A DNA stretch of 64,000 bases from Alloascoidea africana (lineage: Eukaryota; Ascomycota; Alloascoideomycetes; Alloascoideales; Alloascoideaceae). A program made the translations under genes and the position numbers. A model generated the notes under the pieces. It saw only the letters and a program-made list of their open reading frames with translations, did no database searches and was not told the origin of the DNA. The stretch spans positions 248,001 through 312,000 of the forward strand of contig JAKTTT010000005.1 of the NCBI GenBank assembly GCA_030581615.1, read 5' to 3'. Below are positions 62,253 through 64,000 of the stretch, piece by piece. The first letter of the stretch is position 1, and every line of letters begins with the position of its first letter.

Positions 62253-64000
62253 CGATAATGATTGTTTTAAGTGTAATATTGTTTTTGTTTTTAAATACTC
62301 TGGATTTTGCATTACATTTGTCCAAATTATAGATAATTTTCAAGAAATGAACAGATTTCTTTCACCTTAAAGGGAAGCCAGAACCAGAAAATTTAACTCC
62401 GGTACTGTATAAAATAGTCTTTAGAAAGATTGTTGGCTAACAGCACTTTGATATAAAAGTGAGAATCCTAGCTCATTAATCGGATTTAGAGGTCGGTCTG
62501 ATCAGAAGCTGGAGCAGACCCAACAACACTTGACCAATATGGTTCTCTTATGGCCTGTCGGAGGAATGTCAAGACACAATTGGTACAGAGTAAAGAGAAA
62601 AAAAAATAATGGTGGGGAAAGGAATGTTTCTTATTTAGACTTACGTCAACTCTCAAATATCTCCGAGTTGTGTATACTCGAACAGCAAGAGTTACTGCAT
62701 TTCCCCGGTGCTTTTTGGGACTTCTTAGCAGTTTCACCAAAGATTTCAAATAAAAATAATCTAATGTGCAAATATTTTTGTCTTTGTTAGAAAGCCCGAG
62801 TAGTGTATGTTTTGTTAAAGTTAAAAGGTCTCAAAAAAAATGGACGTTCCGTATCTAACGGCGTTGTCTTCAATTGTCTTGAAAATATTTGGAACCCCAA
62901 CCAAAAGCATGCAGAAATAACTCCGACCAGCAGGTTGAATCTCTGCCAGAATATAAAGCAAGGTCATCCCATACCTTGTTCGCTTAGACTAAAACTATTC
63001 AATGTTTAAATAAAGATGCCTTCTTTTGAAGCTCGACCTCAAATACTTGCAATATATAACTCTTGAAGCATGAGTGAACAACGACTTTGAGTGAAGGAGA
63101 TTGGAACGACAGAAACTCTATTTGTGATCAATATTTTACACATCAAGCGATTTTATGGCATTTATGTCAGCGCTTTCTTTTAGTTGACAGTATGTACGAA
63201 AAAAGCCAATGCTCTCGCGATAAATTCAAGCTTGATGGACAGAGTGCAGGGTCGACTGAAGAGTTTATTGGATCTTTTACAAATTTCTTCGACCTCATGC
63301 TTTGAACGATAAAAACGACGTCTGAAGCTCTCAACAGATTGTAACCTAGACGAGTGGGTCCCATAAGAGGTGGGTATAGTCATCGAGAGAACAATTTCAG
63401 TGAAAAAAAAAGCCCAACAAAATTGACCGTGCGGCCTTCATTCCAGGGAGAGGCTGATTGAAAAATGGAGGGATCAGGCAGACCCTTTCCATCAGGCCTT
63501 GCAAAACTTCGGCACGGATACATACAACAAGTCAACGCCTTGAACTTGCAAAATTGCACACCAACTCGTCTTGAGTCCTTGAAACTACTATTTGTGCTTA
63601 GTGAGGTTGCGTGATTCAAAGAGGTTGAATTCCTATTTCAGTGCTTTTTGGCATGTTCAGACCAAATCTCAAGGTGTAATTATTTTTCAAAAGATATCGA
63701 ACTACAAAATTTTGACGCAAGAGATTGTGCTCGTTTCAAAGTACATCTGCGAACAAGAAATAATTAAATTCAATTCTCTGCAAGCATTCTAAAATTGAAT
63801 TGAAGGGCTTCACAAAGGTCACGGATGAAGGCATTGACAAGAAAAAAAAACTGTCGATTCCGGGACTGTGTCCTAAAGTTAATCGGCATTCTGTCCCGTA
63901 TCATTTGGGCGGCCAAGTGTTGGCGAGGCCTTTTATTATTTTCTCGTAATGCCTTCCCCAATGATTTACCAAGACCGAATACACTTTTTCAAAGGCACTT
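62253..64000. other. Window end, no gene recognised
   Basis: 1.75 kb of mostly AT-rich DNA. Short ORFs on both strands match nothing. At the very end all frames of 63830-64000 are partly open, so part of a gene extending past 64000 cannot be excluded; the minus strand, for example, is open from the window edge to a TGA near 63900. Confidence 0.4.

Overview
The window is nuclear DNA of a budding yeast (Saccharomycotina). About 26 protein genes have clear yeast relatives (LSB6, FDH1, BUD16, DUG2, SAF1, SNC, BOL1, GCV3, PDE2, CCL1, AOX, VPS27, GLO3, PIL1, SYM1, VTS1, EMP24, RPS11, RPS27). CTG reads as Leu at conserved positions, so the standard code fits. Nine genes carry spliceosomal introns, mostly near the 5' end. 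Donors are GTATGT/GTAAGT-like, and a CTAAC-type branch site lies 12-29 nt before the acceptor. That intron load, an alternative oxidase and a formate dehydrogenase suggest an early-branching lineage such as Dipodascales. The lineage is an inference; I cannot name the species.

Layout. 0-8.8 kb: a LicD/MNN4-like glycosylation protein, a 1055-residue coiled-coil protein, and an acetyltransferase with a large histidine-rich loop. 9-20 kb: RPS11, the type II PI4-kinase LSB6, FDH1, and a Zn2Cys6 regulator whose zinc cluster is assembled across three introns. 20-23.5 kb: a 3.6-kb stretch without a recognisable gene, then an orphan with an internal duplication. 24.7-31.7 kb: BUD16, DUG2 and SAF1. 32-39.5 kb: SNC, BOL1, GCV3, PDE2 and the TFIIH cyclin CCL1, with two compact divergent promoters and one convergent pair. 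41-49.4 kb: AOX, VPS27, GLO3 and an Anp1/Mnn9/Van1-family mannosyltransferase. 50-51.1 kb: a decayed carboxypeptidase Y gene. 51.5-62.3 kb: PIL1, SYM1, VTS1, RPS27, EMP24 and a GPI-anchored wall protein. 62.3-64 kb: no gene recognised.

Together the genes cover surface glycosylation and wall (MNN4-like, Anp1 family, GPI protein), membrane traffic (SNC, GLO3, EMP24, VPS27, PIL1, LSB6), mitochondria and one-carbon metabolism (AOX, GCV3, BOL1, SYM1, FDH1), cAMP signalling (PDE2), and transcription and RNA (CCL1, zinc-cluster factor, VTS1). They do not form a single pathway cluster. No tRNA, rRNA, CRISPR array or convincing mobile element was seen. Base composition is patchy, with GC-rich blocks around FDH1, BUD16-DUG2, BOL1-GCV3-5' PDE2 and upstream of RPS27, in otherwise AT-richer DNA.

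The most interesting items are the orphan beside the gene-free stretch, the microexon in the zinc cluster, the polyhistidine acetyltransferase with an overlapping minimal uORF, the carboxypeptidase Y pseudogene, and old gene neighbourhoods (DUG2-SAF1, BOL1-GCV3) shared with Saccharomyces cerevisiae.
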